Assembly: GCF_014651915.1 (NCBI RefSeq)
Contig: NZ_BMXU01000001.1
Coordinates: 310,001-374,000 of the forward strand
Reading direction: 5' to 3'
DNA: 64,000 nucleotides
DNA from: Parvularcula lutaonensis
GTDB taxonomy: Bacteria; Pseudomonadota; Alphaproteobacteria; Caulobacterales; Parvularculaceae
Shown here: positions 55,733-64,000 of the stretch, one piece after another
Layout: each line of letters opens with the position of its first letter
How positions within the stretch are numbered: position 1 is the stretch's first letter
Program-made: the position numbers and the translations under genes
The notes under the pieces: model-generated
Seen by the model: the letters and a program-made list of their open reading frames with translations, nothing else
What the model was told of the DNA's origin: nothing
Databases searched by the model: none

Positions 55733-56007
55733 CGATGTGCGGTTTCCATTGTTCAGGGATTATGCCGGTCGCCCCATGACCCGATGAAAGCGCGTGTGCA
55801 GAGGACGTTCAAGAGGCGGAAGGTCTCATCACGTCTAGATGCCCTGTCTTCGCTCTTCGAATCTTTTTTGAGGTGTCGGCATCTTGCCAAACCGCGAAGC
55901 GTGTATGGCATGGTATGTATTCTGAACGAAAGCTGCGGCGCTTGTCGCTTTCCTGGAAAGCTCCTTGCGCGCATCGCCTTGGGAAGGGGCGGGGGAGGAG
56001 CTGGTGG
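55733..56007. other. Intergenic region without a clear gene
   Basis: About 275 bp between the terminator of the receptor operon and the convergent stress-island genes. Short frames on both strands have no SD or recognisable features. Confidence 0.45.
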
Positions 56008-56199
56008 TTAGTCGGCTTCCCCTGTCCCATGCTCGGGTGCAGCAACATCCGATCGGAGAAAAATCGGCGTGGGCCCGGAGCCGAACGGATTAAACCCTTC
56101 GGCCCGGCATTGCTCATAGACCGTTGCATCAAAAAGATACCGGCAACTAGGCAGGAGCGCTGCGTCTAGCAGCGCCGGGCTGTCGTCGTTGGCCGACAT
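56008..56199 (-). CDS. Small protein coupled to hdeD-like gene
   Basis: 63 residues from ATG 56199, whose A is the last base of the HdeD-like stop codon (TGATG). The protein has no membrane segment and contains 'LLPSCRYLFDATVYEQCRAEG' (in part) and a Pro/Gly/acidic tail. I recognise no family. The stop/start overlap is the main support. Confidence 0.45.
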   Translation of the reverse strand: MSANDDSPALLDAALLPSCRYLFDATVYEQCRAEGFNPFGSGPTPIFLRSDVAAPEHGTGEAD

Positions 56200-56852
56200 C
56201 ACGTCGCCTCAGCGAAAGACGATGTTCCTTCAGACTGCGACTTCGCCAGCTTGCGGAGCCTCAGACCCAGGGCGATCATGATTACGCCAAACACCAAGGC
56301 GTAGAAGCCAATAATCCAACCGAGCGCCAACAGCGCCGCCTCGGGTTGAACCACGACCAGCCAGGCAACCGCGATGCCGAAGATGATCGAAACAATACCG
56401 CTCAATGCCAGCCAGATCTCGCCGGTGATCGCCTTGCGAAGCCGGATCGCGGCCGCGAGTTCGAGAGAGCCTGTCGCGACCGACCAGAAAGCGACGATGG
56501 TCCAGAAGAAGGTCGCGAGCACGACCGTGGCGACGAGCGGCGCGACGACAACAATCACACCGATCCCTATGCAGAGGATCCCACTGAGCAGAAGCCAGAG
56601 AAAGCGGTCCTTGGCAGGGGTGTTCCTTACGGCCGCGTAGACGCTAAACAATCCGTTTGCGAATGTGAATGCGCCGAACACGATTGTCAGGGCAAGGAGA
56701 GACCCCGACGGGACGACGAATGCAAAGATAGCAAAAAGGAGTGCCAAAACCCCGCGCAGAATGAATGCGGGCCAGTTCCTTGCAAGCCAGACAGTGCTGA
56801 ATTCTGCTTCCACTCGGCTGACGCTCACGGTCTCTTCGACGTGGTCGGTCAT
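56199..56852 (-). CDS. HdeD family membrane protein (DUF308)
   Basis: 217 residues with six TM segments, such as 'FILRGVLALLFAIFAFVVP', 'LLALTIVFGAFTFANGLFSV' and 'LLLSGILCIGIGVIVVVAPL'. The 'A.W...L.GI.SI.FG' repeats are the DUF308/HdeD pattern. HdeD is an inner-membrane protein of acid resistance, and copies occur in transmissible heat/stress-resistance loci. AAGGAGG lies seven bases before the ATG. It follows the ClpG gene after a strong hairpin (56897-56918), so it is likely part of the same stress island. Confidence 0.85.
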   Translation of the reverse strand: MTDHVEETVSVSRVEAEFSTVWLARNWPAFILRGVLALLFAIFAFVVPSGSLLALTIVFGAFTFANGLFSVYAAVRNTPAKDRFLWLLLSGILCIGIGVIVVVAPLVATVVLATFFWTIVAFWSVATGSLELAAAIRLRKAITGEIWLALSGIVSIIFGIAVAWLVVVQPEAALLALGWIIGFYALVFGVIMIALGLRLRKLAKSQSEGTSSFAEAT

Positions 56853-56896
56853 TCCAGGACCTCCTTAGAATAAAGACTCAACTCTAATCAGTGGGC

Positions 56897-56918
56897 GGAA
56901 GGGGGAGATCCCCCTTCC
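56897..56918 (-). terminator. 9-bp-stem hairpin between clpG-like and hdeD-like genes
   Basis: GGAAGGGGG and CCCCCTTCC pair perfectly around an AGAT loop, 8 bp after the ClpG stop. No T-run. Similar GC hairpins lie between other gene pairs here (53046, 61793). Confidence 0.6.
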
Positions 56919-56926
56919 GTCAGCTG

Positions 56927-59833
56927 TTAGGGCCGGGATTCGTCGCGATGACCGATATCGCCCGATTGGCCATTGCGCATCGCGGCAACATCGTTGTCCG
57001 GGGCGTCGTCTGAATCTGACTCACCAGACGAGCCGATCGCCGACTTTTCACTTTCTTCACCGTGGCCGTTCGCGCCTTCTCCGCCGGTGGAGTTTGCTTC
57101 CTTCTCGTCAGCGGAGCTTTTGGAGATGGTGTCGAAAACGACGACACCATCTTCGTCAGACCACCGTACACGGACCTTGGAGCCGTCTTCGATCTCTCCG
57201 GAAAGAACCCTGCGGGCCAATTCCGTTTCCAGCTCGGAGCGGATGAGACGACGAAGCTCGCGGGCCCCGAACTCCGGCTTGAAGCCGACCTCTGCGAAGT
57301 GCTCGACGATGCTTTCGTCGAACTCGAGCTCGATGCCCTGACCAGCAGCCGTGCGTTTGACGCGGTCCAGCTGTAGTCCGACGATCTGCTTGATCTCGTC
57401 CCGGTTCAGCGAGTGGAAGACGATGATCTCGTCGATCCGGTTGATGAACTCGGGCCGGAAATGACCACGCAGGACTTCCATGAGCTCGGCCTTTTGCGTG
57501 GCTTCGTCGAACTCCTTCGTTCCGCGTTTCTGCAGGTTCTTCTGGATGACGTCGGAGCCGAGGTTCGAGGTCGCGATGATGATCGTGTTGGTGAAATCGA
57601 CCACGCGACCCTTGCCGTCGGTCAACCGGCCATCGTCGAAGACCTGCAGCAGGATGTTGTAGACATCGGGGTGCGCCTTCTCGATCTCGTCGAGGAGGAC
57701 CACCGAGTAGGGCCGACGCCGGACTTTCTCGGTGAGTTGTCCGCCTTCGTCATAGCCAACATATCCCGGCGGTGCGCCCACGAGACGAGCAACGGCATGA
57801 CGCTCTCCGTACTCGGACATATCGATACGGATCATCGCGTCCTCATCACCGAAGATCGTTTCGGCGAGGGCCTTGGCCAGCTCGGTCTTACCGACACCCG
57901 TCGGTCCGAGGAACAGGAACGTCGCCGTCGGACCGGAGCCTTCGCGCAGGCCGGCGCGAGCGAGCCGGACGGCGTCGGACACGGCCTTGATGGCCTCGTC
58001 CTGACCGATCACCCGTTCATGGAGCTTCTCTTCGAGCTTGAGGAGCTTGTCCTTCTCTTCTGTGGTCAGGTCGGTGACCGGGACACCGGTGATCTTGGAG
58101 ACGATCTGGGCGACGTGGTCGGCGCGGACCTCGGCTTTCGCAGAGGCGCGATCGCGTTTCCAGGTCTCGAGAAGCTCGTCCAGCTCCTTCTGCTTGGCCT
58201 GGAGTTCCTCCTTGATCTCCGCAGCACGGTCGAACTGCTTGCGCGCGGCGGCATAGTCCTGTTCGCGTTTGAGCTGGGCGACTTCAGCTTCGAGCTCCTG
58301 GACCTCCACCGGGCGCGCGGTCGCGCTGATCTTCACGCGGGCGGCGGCCTGGTCGATCAGGTCGATGGCCTTGTCGGGCATGAACCGGCCAGTGATGTAC
58401 CGGTCCGACAGTTCGGCCGCGGCAACGATTGCCTCGTCGGTGATGGTCACCTTGTGGTGGGACTCCAGCGTATCCCGCAGGCCCCGGAGGATCATGATCG
58501 TCTGCGCGACGGTCGGCTCTTCCACGTAGACAGGCTGGAACCGGCGCTCCAGCGCGGCGTCCTTCTCGATGTATTTCTGGTACTCGTTCAGCGTGGTCGC
58601 GCCGATGAGGTTGAGCTCACCGCGGGCCAGAGCAGGCTTGAAGGTGTTGGCGATATCGAGCCCGCCTTCGCCGCCGCCCTGTCCGGCACCGACGATGGTA
58701 TGGATCTCGTCGATGAAGAGGATCAGGTTGTCCTTCTCCTCCATGATCTCCTTGAGGATCTTCTGCACGCGTTCCTCAAATTCGCCGCGATACTTCGAAC
58801 CGGCGACCATCGAGTTGATGTTGAGTTCCACGAGGCGCTTGTCACGCAGTGCTTCGGGGACCTCGCCCGCAACGATGCGTTGGGCGAGCCCTTCCACGAT
58901 CGCGGTCTTACCGACCCCCGGCTCACCGATCAGGACCGGGTTGTTCTTCTTGCGGCGGGCAAGGACTTCGATCGTCGTCTCGATTTCCCGCGCGCGGCCG
59001 ATCACCGGATCGAGCTTTCCTTCGCGAGCGAGTTTCGTCAGGTCACGGCTAAACTCGTCGAGGTCCGGGGTGTTGGATGGGGCTTCGACCCTTCCTTCCT
59101 CGGCGCCTTTACCGACAACCTTGGTGACCTTCTGACGGAGCGCTTGCGGGGTCAGGCCGTATTTCTTCAGCACATCCGACGCGAGACCTTCGCCCTCTTC
59201 GGCGAGGCCGATCAGAAGGTGCTCAGGTCCGACATAGGAGTGACCAAGCTCGGTCGACGAGATCAGCGCACGATTGAGCGCATCTTTCATCCGTGGGCTG
59301 ACGCCGATTTCTCCGCCCTCGGATGAGCCTTCTCCTTTCGGCGCATTCGCCTCGACGTAGCGGAGCAGGTCGTCAGGATCGATCTTGAACTGGTCGAACA
59401 GCGTCCTGACCACATCCGAACTCGTGAGCGCCATCAGGAGGTGTTCGGTGTCGACCTCGGAACGGCCGAACTCGCCAGCCCGCTGCGCTGCCTCCTGCAG
59501 GAGACGGTTACCCTGCTCGCTGAGCCGGTCGGCAAGGCTTACGCCGTGACCGCCGCGGCGTGCCGCCCCGCGGATCGGGATACGGCTACCGTCCGAACCG
59601 TCGTCGGCCCGGTCGATGCTGCTGCGGAACGGGCTGTCGCCGAAGAATTCATCGAAGAGCGAGCTGCCGCCGAACAGGGATTCAAGGGGAGACGTGCTCC
59701 GCCCCTGCCGACGCGCGAGCCGACGATAATCCTCGTCACACAGTTCCATGAGGCGCTTTTCTCCGTTGACGGAGACTTGTGCACGGAAGCTTGCGGGACG
59801 TACTTTGCAGACGTCGCAGATTCCTTGGGCCAT
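56927..59833 (-). CDS. ClpG/ClpK-type stand-alone disaggregase (AAA+ Clp ATPase)
   Basis: 968 residues. N-terminal zinc-ribbon-like part '[16 protein letters not shown]' (Cys6, Cys9) and 'LCDEDYRRL' (Cys32; the fourth ligand, usually His as I recall, is Asp35). Then a double Clp_N domain (about 98-240), AAA1 with Walker A 'GEPGVGKT' (303-310) and '[13 protein letters not shown]', a short ClpC-like coiled middle region, and AAA2 with '[18 protein letters not shown]' and '[13 protein letters not shown]'. After '[13 protein letters not shown]' no [IL]GF ClpP-docking loop is seen, so it should act as a disaggregase. The acidic Gly/Ser-rich tail (about 905-968) is also found in ClpG/ClpK. AGGAGG lies eight bases upstream. 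Encoded 80 bp after ftsH. Confidence 0.9.
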   Translation of the reverse strand: MAQGICDVCKVRPASFRAQVSVNGEKRLMELCDEDYRRLARRQGRSTSPLESLFGGSSLFDEFFGDSPFRSSIDRADDGSDGSRIPIRGAARRGGHGVSLADRLSEQGNRLLQEAAQRAGEFGRSEVDTEHLLMALTSSDVVRTLFDQFKIDPDDLLRYVEANAPKGEGSSEGGEIGVSPRMKDALNRALISSTELGHSYVGPEHLLIGLAEEGEGLASDVLKKYGLTPQALRQKVTKVVGKGAEEGRVEAPSNTPDLDEFSRDLTKLAREGKLDPVIGRAREIETTIEVLARRKKNNPVLIGEPGVGKTAIVEGLAQRIVAGEVPEALRDKRLVELNINSMVAGSKYRGEFEERVQKILKEIMEEKDNLILFIDEIHTIVGAGQGGGEGGLDIANTFKPALARGELNLIGATTLNEYQKYIEKDAALERRFQPVYVEEPTVAQTIMILRGLRDTLESHHKVTITDEAIVAAAELSDRYITGRFMPDKAIDLIDQAAARVKISATARPVEVQELEAEVAQLKREQDYAAARKQFDRAAEIKEELQAKQKELDELLETWKRDRASAKAEVRADHVAQIVSKITGVPVTDLTTEEKDKLLKLEEKLHERVIGQDEAIKAVSDAVRLARAGLREGSGPTATFLFLGPTGVGKTELAKALAETIFGDEDAMIRIDMSEYGERHAVARLVGAPPGYVGYDEGGQLTEKVRRRPYSVVLLDEIEKAHPDVYNILLQVFDDGRLTDGKGRVVDFTNTIIIATSNLGSDVIQKNLQKRGTKEFDEATQKAELMEVLRGHFRPEFINRIDEIIVFHSLNRDEIKQIVGLQLDRVKRTAAGQGIELEFDESIVEHFAEVGFKPEFGARELRRLIRSELETELARRVLSGEIEDGSKVRVRWSDEDGVVVFDTISKSSADEKEANSTGGEGANGHGEESEKSAIGSSGESDSDDAPDNDVAAMRNGQSGDIGHRDESRP

Positions 59834-59891
59834 TGGTGAATCCTCCTGTGAATCAGCGTTGTACTTCGTACGAACTGACTGGCGTTTCCTT

Positions 59892-59917
59892 GCGCCTGAT
59901 CAGGGCGCCTGATCAGG
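59892..59917. repeat. Tandem 13-bp repeat with CCTGATCAGG palindromes
   Basis: GCGCCTGATCAGG occurs twice back to back, covering the ftsH stop codon and the first bases of the ftsH-clpG gap. Each unit holds the 10-bp palindrome CCTGATCAGG. A further palindrome, TTCGTACGAA, lies at 59865-59874. The region could carry a regulator site or two alternative hairpins controlling clpG. Confidence 0.6.
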
Positions 59918-61748
59918 CTGCTTCGACGCTTTCCCGTTGAGTAAGACGTTCGGCCAACCCTTTGAGTTCATCTTCGGTCAGCGTTTCCCTGTTCAGCAGG
60001 CGTTGCGCGTACTCCTCGAGAAGGTCGCGGTTTTTCTCGAGGATCGAGAAGCTCTGACTGAACGCGGTTTCGATGATCTCCCGGACCTTCTGGTCGATCT
60101 TCTCTGCGGTTTCCTCGGAATGGGGTCGGCGTGCCCAGATCTCGTCGCCAGGCCTGCCAAGGAAGCCGGGACGCTCCTCGTCATAGCTGACGTGGCCAAG
60201 ATCGCGGTCCATGCCGTACCGGGTGACCATCGCCCGGGCGATGTCCGTCGCCTTGGCGAGATCGTCTGCGGCACCGGTGGACAGGTGATTGAACACGAGC
60301 TTCTCGGCCGCACGCCCGCCCAAGAGGACCGATATCTTGTTCCTGAGTTCTTCCTCGGTCATCAGGAACCTGTCTTCGGTTGGCCTTTGCAAGGTGTAGC
60401 CGAGCGCGCCAACGCCGCGGGGGATGATCGAGACTTTGTGAACAGGATCGACTCCCGGCAGGGCCAAAGCGACCATCGCGTGCCCCATCTCATGGTGGGC
60501 GACGATCTCGCGCTCACGCTGATTGAGAACGCGGTTTCGCTTCTCGAGACCGGCGACGATCCTTTCGACGGCATTGCTGAAATCGTCCATGGTCACGGCA
60601 TCGGCCTTTCGCCGGGTCGCAAGCAGCGCAGCTTCGTTGACGAGATTGGCAAGGTCGGCCCCCGAGAAGCCGGGCGTCAGCGCCGCCACCTTTTCAGCGT
60701 CGACATCATCGGCCAGCTTGACCTTTTTCATATGCACACGGAGGATATCGATACGGCCTTTCTTGTCGGGCTTGTCGACAAGAACCTGCCTGTCGAACCG
60801 GCCAGCCCGCAGCAGCGCCGGATCGAGGATTTCCGGTCGGTTCGTTGCTGCCAGGAGGACAATCCCGACGGACGGGTCGAAGCCGTCAAGCTCGGTCAGG
60901 AGCTGGTTCAGCGTCTGCTCCCGTTCGTCATGCCCGCCATAGATCTGGCCGGCCGAGCGGGCCCTGCCGAGGGCATCAAGCTCGTCGATGAATATGATGG
61001 CGGGGGCCGCCTTCCGCGCACCTTCGAACAGGTCCCGGACCCTCGCGGCGCCGACCCCGACGAACATCTCGACGAATTCCGAGCCAGAGATCGAAAAGAA
61101 GGTGACACCTGCCTCACCAGCGACTGCACGGGCAAGCAGCGTCTTGCCCGTGCCCGGCGGGCCGACGAGCAGGATGCCTTTCGGGATGCGGGCGCCAAGC
61201 CTGCTATACTCGGATGGGTTCTTAAGGAAATCGACGACTTCCTTGAGTTCGGCCTTCGCCTCATCGACCCCGGCGACGTCGTCGAAACTGACGCCGGTTT
61301 CGCTCTCCATGTAGACCTTCGCCCGGCTTTTGCCGATCGCCATGAAGCCGTTCATCCCCTGCTTCTCGGCGAATTGCCGGAACAGGAGCATCCAGACGGC
61401 AAAAAACGCGAATGCCGGAACAATCCAGGACAGAAGATCCCTGAGGAAACGGTTCTCGGGCTCGCCTACAATGTCGACACCGGTTTCTTCGAGGCGGGCA
61501 ACGATATCAGGATCGACGCGCGTGGTGACGTATCGGGTCTTGCCGTCGATCGGGGTTTGAAACGTGCCGGAAATGAACTGGTCGCCGATGATGGCCGTGG
61601 CGATCTTGTCCTCCTCCGCATACGTCTCGAACTGGCTGTAGGTGAGGGTCATCGTCTGCCGGGCGGTCGAGACGAGGTCCTGCACAAACAGAACGCCCAG
61701 CACGGCGACGACCAGGTACCAGAGATTGGCCTGGGTCTCTTTGCTCAT
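59913..61748 (-). CDS. Accessory FtsH-type AAA+ membrane protease
   Basis: 611 residues. TM segments about 9-25 and 103-123 flank a short periplasmic domain. AAA+ with Walker A 'GPPGTGKT' (196-203), '[11 protein letters not shown]', SRH '[21 protein letters not shown]' (in part), then the zinc protease motif HEMGH at 419-423 (housekeeping FtsH has HEAGH) and the third ligand region '[19 protein letters not shown]'. The HEMGH form is the one I associate with the FtsH of heat-resistance islands. It degrades membrane and soluble damaged proteins. It lies between the NDUFA4-like gene and clpG on the minus strand. Confidence 0.92.
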   Translation of the reverse strand: MSKETQANLWYLVVAVLGVLFVQDLVSTARQTMTLTYSQFETYAEEDKIATAIIGDQFISGTFQTPIDGKTRYVTTRVDPDIVARLEETGVDIVGEPENRFLRDLLSWIVPAFAFFAVWMLLFRQFAEKQGMNGFMAIGKSRAKVYMESETGVSFDDVAGVDEAKAELKEVVDFLKNPSEYSRLGARIPKGILLVGPPGTGKTLLARAVAGEAGVTFFSISGSEFVEMFVGVGAARVRDLFEGARKAAPAIIFIDELDALGRARSAGQIYGGHDEREQTLNQLLTELDGFDPSVGIVLLAATNRPEILDPALLRAGRFDRQVLVDKPDKKGRIDILRVHMKKVKLADDVDAEKVAALTPGFSGADLANLVNEAALLATRRKADAVTMDDFSNAVERIVAGLEKRNRVLNQREREIVAHHEMGHAMVALALPGVDPVHKVSIIPRGVGALGYTLQRPTEDRFLMTEEELRNKISVLLGGRAAEKLVFNHLSTGAADDLAKATDIARAMVTRYGMDRDLGHVSYDEERPGFLGRPGDEIWARRPHSEETAEKIDQKVREIIETAFSQSFSILEKNRDLLEEYAQRLLNRETLTEDELKGLAERLTQRESVEAA

Positions 61749-61792
61749 CGGGATTCCTTTTCGGTGGATGGGCAGGCGTCGGGAGACTTTGC

Positions 61793-61817
61793 GGCCGGGT
61801 TATTCGGATACCCGGCC
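61793..61817 (-). terminator. 8-bp-stem hairpin between NDUFA4-like gene and ftsH
   Basis: GGCCGGGT and ACCCGGCC pair perfectly with a nine-base loop, in the 86-bp gap. No T-run, so attenuation or mRNA processing is as likely as termination. Confidence 0.55.
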
Positions 61818-61834
61818 GGTGCGGAATGAGGGGC

Positions 61835-62374
61835 CTATCCGACGGTGACGCCGGTGAAGGCAGGAGGATCGCTGGCCGGGAAGGTTTCTTCCAGGGCTTC
61901 GTCGATGATCCGGTCCCTGAGCGGCTCAACCTCGGTGCTGAACTCCGGCGACCGCATCTGCTCGACGATCGGGGCACCGGAGCGCAGTTGCAGGCGGCGC
62001 TTCAGGTCCGTCGCATAACTTCGCTCTTGCCGACGGACCACAGGATCGGAGACCTGATACCGCCAGCCATGGGCCTCGGCATATTCGACAGCGCTCTCGA
62101 GATCCGGGAAGGTGAGCTCGATCGATGTGTACGGATCGTTGTTCGAGGTCCAGCCCATGAGAGGTTCGGGAGCCTGGCGGCCAAAGGGTTCGAACGTCAA
62201 TTTCCACTGGTTCCGCCGGGACCGGCCACCCCGTTCGGGTTCAGAGGAAACAGGCGTGATGAGCGCCGTCGGCAATTTCCGCGCTTCGAGAACCGACCCT
62301 GGAACCTTCGGCGTGCCGCGCATGGTGTTGCGACGGTCCACGATAGACGGAGCGGAAGGAAATTCTCTCGCCAT
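61835..62374 (-). CDS. NDUFA4/NDUFS4-domain protein (ETC complex I subunit-like)
   Basis: 179 residues from ATG 62374 (GGAGG eight bases upstream). The central region 'GRSRRNQWKLTFEPFGRQ', 'LMGWTSNNDPYTSIELTFPD' and 'ESAVEYAEAHGWRYQV' is the domain of the 18-kDa (AQDQ) accessory subunit of complex I. The C-terminus 'IIDEALEETFPASDPPAFTG' is a separate short motif seen at the end of other small alphaproteobacterial proteins. A stand-alone copy in a ClpG-FtsH island is unlikely to be the normal complex I subunit and may help respiration or protein quality under stress. The frame open to 62617 overlaps the next gene and is not used. Confidence 0.8.
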   Translation of the reverse strand: MAREFPSAPSIVDRRNTMRGTPKVPGSVLEARKLPTALITPVSSEPERGGRSRRNQWKLTFEPFGRQAPEPLMGWTSNNDPYTSIELTFPDLESAVEYAEAHGWRYQVSDPVVRRQERSYATDLKRRLQLRSGAPIVEQMRSPEFSTEVEPLRDRIIDEALEETFPASDPPAFTGVTVG

Positions 62375-62493
62375 AGATTTTGCCTCCGGGGGAAGAGCTG
62401 CACTGCCAGAACTCGTCTCACTGGATGAGACGAGGGCCGGGTCCAAAAAGTTCCATCCCGCGAAACTTTTCTGCAGTTCGGCGGCGCGTTCCT

Positions 62494-63618
62494 TCAGCGG
62501 CGCTTGCGGGCGCGCTTCAGGTTCCCTCTCAGGCCGCCACCCGTCAGGGCCGCGACCGCAACGACCGCGGCTGCGATCCGCCATGGCGAGCCGGCGACGA
62601 TGTATGCCGGGTGCCAAACCGGATCGAACTTGTCCTTGAACGTCCTTAGCCCGTCGAAATTGTAGAAACGTCTGCCGTGTTGATAGGCCAGGGTGCCCAG
62701 ACGGGCGAGGAGGGAGTCCTGTTTCCTGTCCTCGAGCCCGGCAAGGGGAGCGAGGCCCAGGTCCAGCTCTTCAAACCCCTCGTTCTGTGCCCAGAGGGCG
62801 AGCTCGGTGAAGAGATAATCCATCCCTCCACCGGGACCGTCATCCCTGAACCGCATCAGGTCCATGGTCACGAGGCCCTTGGACGACCAGACGTTGGCGA
62901 ATGCCACGGGGGTGTCCTCGCGATAGACGACAGCGAGCCGGAACCTCCGGAGGTAGTCGGGGTCGAACCGGCCGAGGGAGAAGGTCTTCTCGGCTCCGCT
63001 TTTCATCTCGAGCCACGCATCGGAGACGGGCTTGAGCGACGCGATCAGCTCGTCAGGCGCGTTCTCTTCGTGAACGACGAAACGGCAGCCCGCCTTGATC
63101 GCCTTGTTGCGGGAATTCCGGAGGTCCTTCTTTCCCTTGCCGGAAAGGCTGAACGTGGAAAGGTCGACCACCGCCCGCTCACCGATCTTCTCGGCGGAGA
63201 ATCCGTGCGACCGGTGGCGGTCGGCGGTTTCCTCGCTGACCGAGTAGAAGGCAGGCCAGCCACGCCCTTTTCGCGCGATGTCGATGAACTTCGCCTCGAG
63301 TTCCGGGAACTCCTCTGGAAACCCCACAGGGTCGGCCATGGCAATCCGGGCCCGGCCTTTCGGAGCGAACATGATGAAGCTGCGCCCGGAGTCGCTGAAG
63401 ACGAAGCGCTTGTCTCCGGTGAAGGCAAGGAAGGCTTCGCCGTGGGAGTATTTGGCTTCCTCGATGATCTCGGCAACGAGGTCGAGCTGGCGCGGGTCGG
63501 CAGTGGGGGGGAGGGCCGCCTCCCTCTGGCGCCGGAAGGCCAGCCTTGGGTTGAGAGGAAGACCGCGCTGTCTGCGCCTGCCGCTGCGTCGCGTTTTCGT
63601 TTTTGGGTGGTCGACCAA
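62494..63618 (-). CDS. MprF-type aminoacyl-phosphatidylglycerol synthase domain (DUF2156), no flippase
   Basis: About 374 residues. The GNAT-like double fold matches the C-terminal domain of MprF: 'FSDSGRSFIMFAPKGRARIAMADPVG', 'RNSRNKAIKAGCRFVV', 'LVTMDLMRFRDDGPGGGMDYLFTEL' and 'LDLGLAPLAGLED' (all in part). The 'KFDPVWHPAYIV' end is the usual final motif. One hydrophobic segment closes the protein ('WRIAAAVVAVAALTGG'). It would transfer an amino acid from aminoacyl-tRNA to phosphatidylglycerol. The N-terminal flippase of full MprF is missing. Start unclear: TTG 63618 (AGGA eight bases upstream) or TTG 63645. It is the first gene of the minus-strand island. Confidence 0.8.
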   Translation of the reverse strand: MVDHPKTKTRRSGRRRQRGLPLNPRLAFRRQREAALPPTADPRQLDLVAEIIEEAKYSHGEAFLAFTGDKRFVFSDSGRSFIMFAPKGRARIAMADPVGFPEEFPELEAKFIDIARKGRGWPAFYSVSEETADRHRSHGFSAEKIGERAVVDLSTFSLSGKGKKDLRNSRNKAIKAGCRFVVHEENAPDELIASLKPVSDAWLEMKSGAEKTFSLGRFDPDYLRRFRLAVVYREDTPVAFANVWSSKGLVTMDLMRFRDDGPGGGMDYLFTELALWAQNEGFEELDLGLAPLAGLEDRKQDSLLARLGTLAYQHGRRFYNFDGLRTFKDKFDPVWHPAYIVAGSPWRIAAAVVAVAALTGGGLRGNLKRARKRR

Positions 63619-63907
63619 CTGACAAATCCTCTGTGGCTCCGACAAGGTCCGCCTATCAACCGAGATGGCCGGGGAGGGTCGTTCCGTCGGGTGGCCATGA
63701 CGCCCGCATTATTGCGGAAGGAACCACATCCGCGGTTCTCTCGCCAGCAGCTTGCTCACGGCTCGCTCTCGGGGAATGCAGCCGCGGAGGGCATTGCGCG
63801 ATGGGTCACGCCCAAACGCGATGAGGGGTGATCGGCGATCCGAGGAGTTGCAAACCCTCGGTGAGACTCGTCCGCTGTCCTGCGACCAGCCCTTTGAACC
63901 AAGGGTT
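63619..63907. other. Upstream region of the stress island
   Basis: About 290 bp without a supported gene. On the minus strand it should hold the promoter of the island. A CCCTT/AAGGG and overlapping TTTGAA/TTCAAA inverted repeat at 63890-63913 borders it. No clear sigma-32 promoter (CTTGAA ... CCCCAT) could be read. Confidence 0.4.
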
Positions 63908-64000
63908 TCAAACTGGCAGGTGTTGCCCGACCGGCCCTTCTAGCTCGATCTCGTGGGTCCCCACGTTACGCACGCCAGCCTGCCGGAGCGCTTGCAGTAC
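63908..64000 (-). CDS. C-terminal end of an unidentified protein, truncated by window edge
   Basis: On the minus strand the frame from 64000 is open for 30 codons to a TGA at 63908-63910, reading 'VLQALRQAGVRNVGTHEIEL' and then 'EGPVGQHLPV'. The residue mix is protein-like, but no start, SD or family can be seen, so this is only a suggestion. Confidence 0.3.
   Translation of the reverse strand, partial: VLQALRQAGVRNVGTHEIELEGPVGQHLPV

Noticed and set aside
57413-59326. Long plus-strand open frame (637 codons) opposite the ClpG gene
   Set aside because: Mirror frame of a GC-rich gene with strong codon bias; low-complexity Asp/Val/Leu/Arg composition, no SD, while the minus strand gives a full AAA+ protein.
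59937-61829. Plus-strand 630-codon frame opposite ftsH
   Set aside because: Antisense shadow; the minus strand carries every FtsH motif.
63721-63907. Sigma-32 promoter before the stress island
   Set aside because: No sequence close enough to CTTGAA plus CCCCAT at proper spacing could be found on the minus strand.

Overview
The window is about 64 kb of GC-rich DNA from an alphaproteobacterium, most likely an aquatic or marine member of the Hyphomonadaceae/Parvularculaceae type. This placement is inferred from gene content, not a measured phylogeny: two-polypeptide PntA transhydrogenase, glutaryl-CoA dehydrogenase, a SahR-like ArsR/methyltransferase regulator next to metF and a MetH without its homocysteine module, TonB receptors, a sulfotransferase and FkbM methyltransferase in a glycan locus, and dense coding with many ATGA/GTGA/TGATG overlaps. 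There is no prophage, IS element, CRISPR array or rRNA operon. Two tRNAs are present: Gly-TCC (minus, 23973) and Asp-GTC (plus, 49836).

Layout. 0-4 kb (minus): a signal-peptide protein with DINPF repeats, an S8 subtilase with a C-terminal barrel-like region in the same frame but separated by one TAG codon, then a TPR protein running off the left edge. 4.2-12.8 kb: a surface-glycan locus with a flippase, five glycosyltransferases, a sulfotransferase and an FkbM methyltransferase. 13-24 kb: an acyl-CoA catabolic cluster resembling acyclic-terpene utilisation (AtuA-like protein, biotin-dependent carboxylase pair, enoyl-CoA hydratase, NMO-type flavoprotein) with a divergent acyl-CoA dehydrogenase and TetR regulator. 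24-31.6 kb: glutaryl-CoA dehydrogenase, dihydrolipoyl dehydrogenase, a HerA-like ATPase, an RDD-like membrane gene broken by an in-frame TAA, a Fur/Zur-type regulator and a small zincin. 32.4-37 kb: methionine-cycle operon (SahR-like regulator, metF, truncated-type metH) behind a perfect 10+2+10 palindrome. 37-44.5 kb: cold-shock protein, sigma-54 response regulator, and the transhydrogenase operon with an iron-type alcohol dehydrogenase and a thioesterase embedded in it. 44.5-49.8 kb: small membrane protein, lipoprotein nuclease/phosphatase, metallophosphoesterase, lipid-kinase-like protein, phosphoglycerate mutase, hydrolase. 50-55.7 kb: a surface lipoprotein made of two near-identical halves and a TonB-dependent receptor, preceded by a near-consensus Pho box. 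56-63.6 kb (minus): a stress island of HdeD, ClpG/ClpK-type disaggregase, accessory FtsH, an NDUFA4-domain protein and a soluble MprF-type synthase domain, comparable to the transmissible locus of heat/stress resistance.

The most interesting items are the putative phosphate-regulated lipoprotein/TonB-receptor pair, the DINPF-repeat subtilase split by an amber codon, the stress island with its respiratory-chain-like subunit, and the MetH lacking a homocysteine module. All functions are read from motifs and context without database searches.
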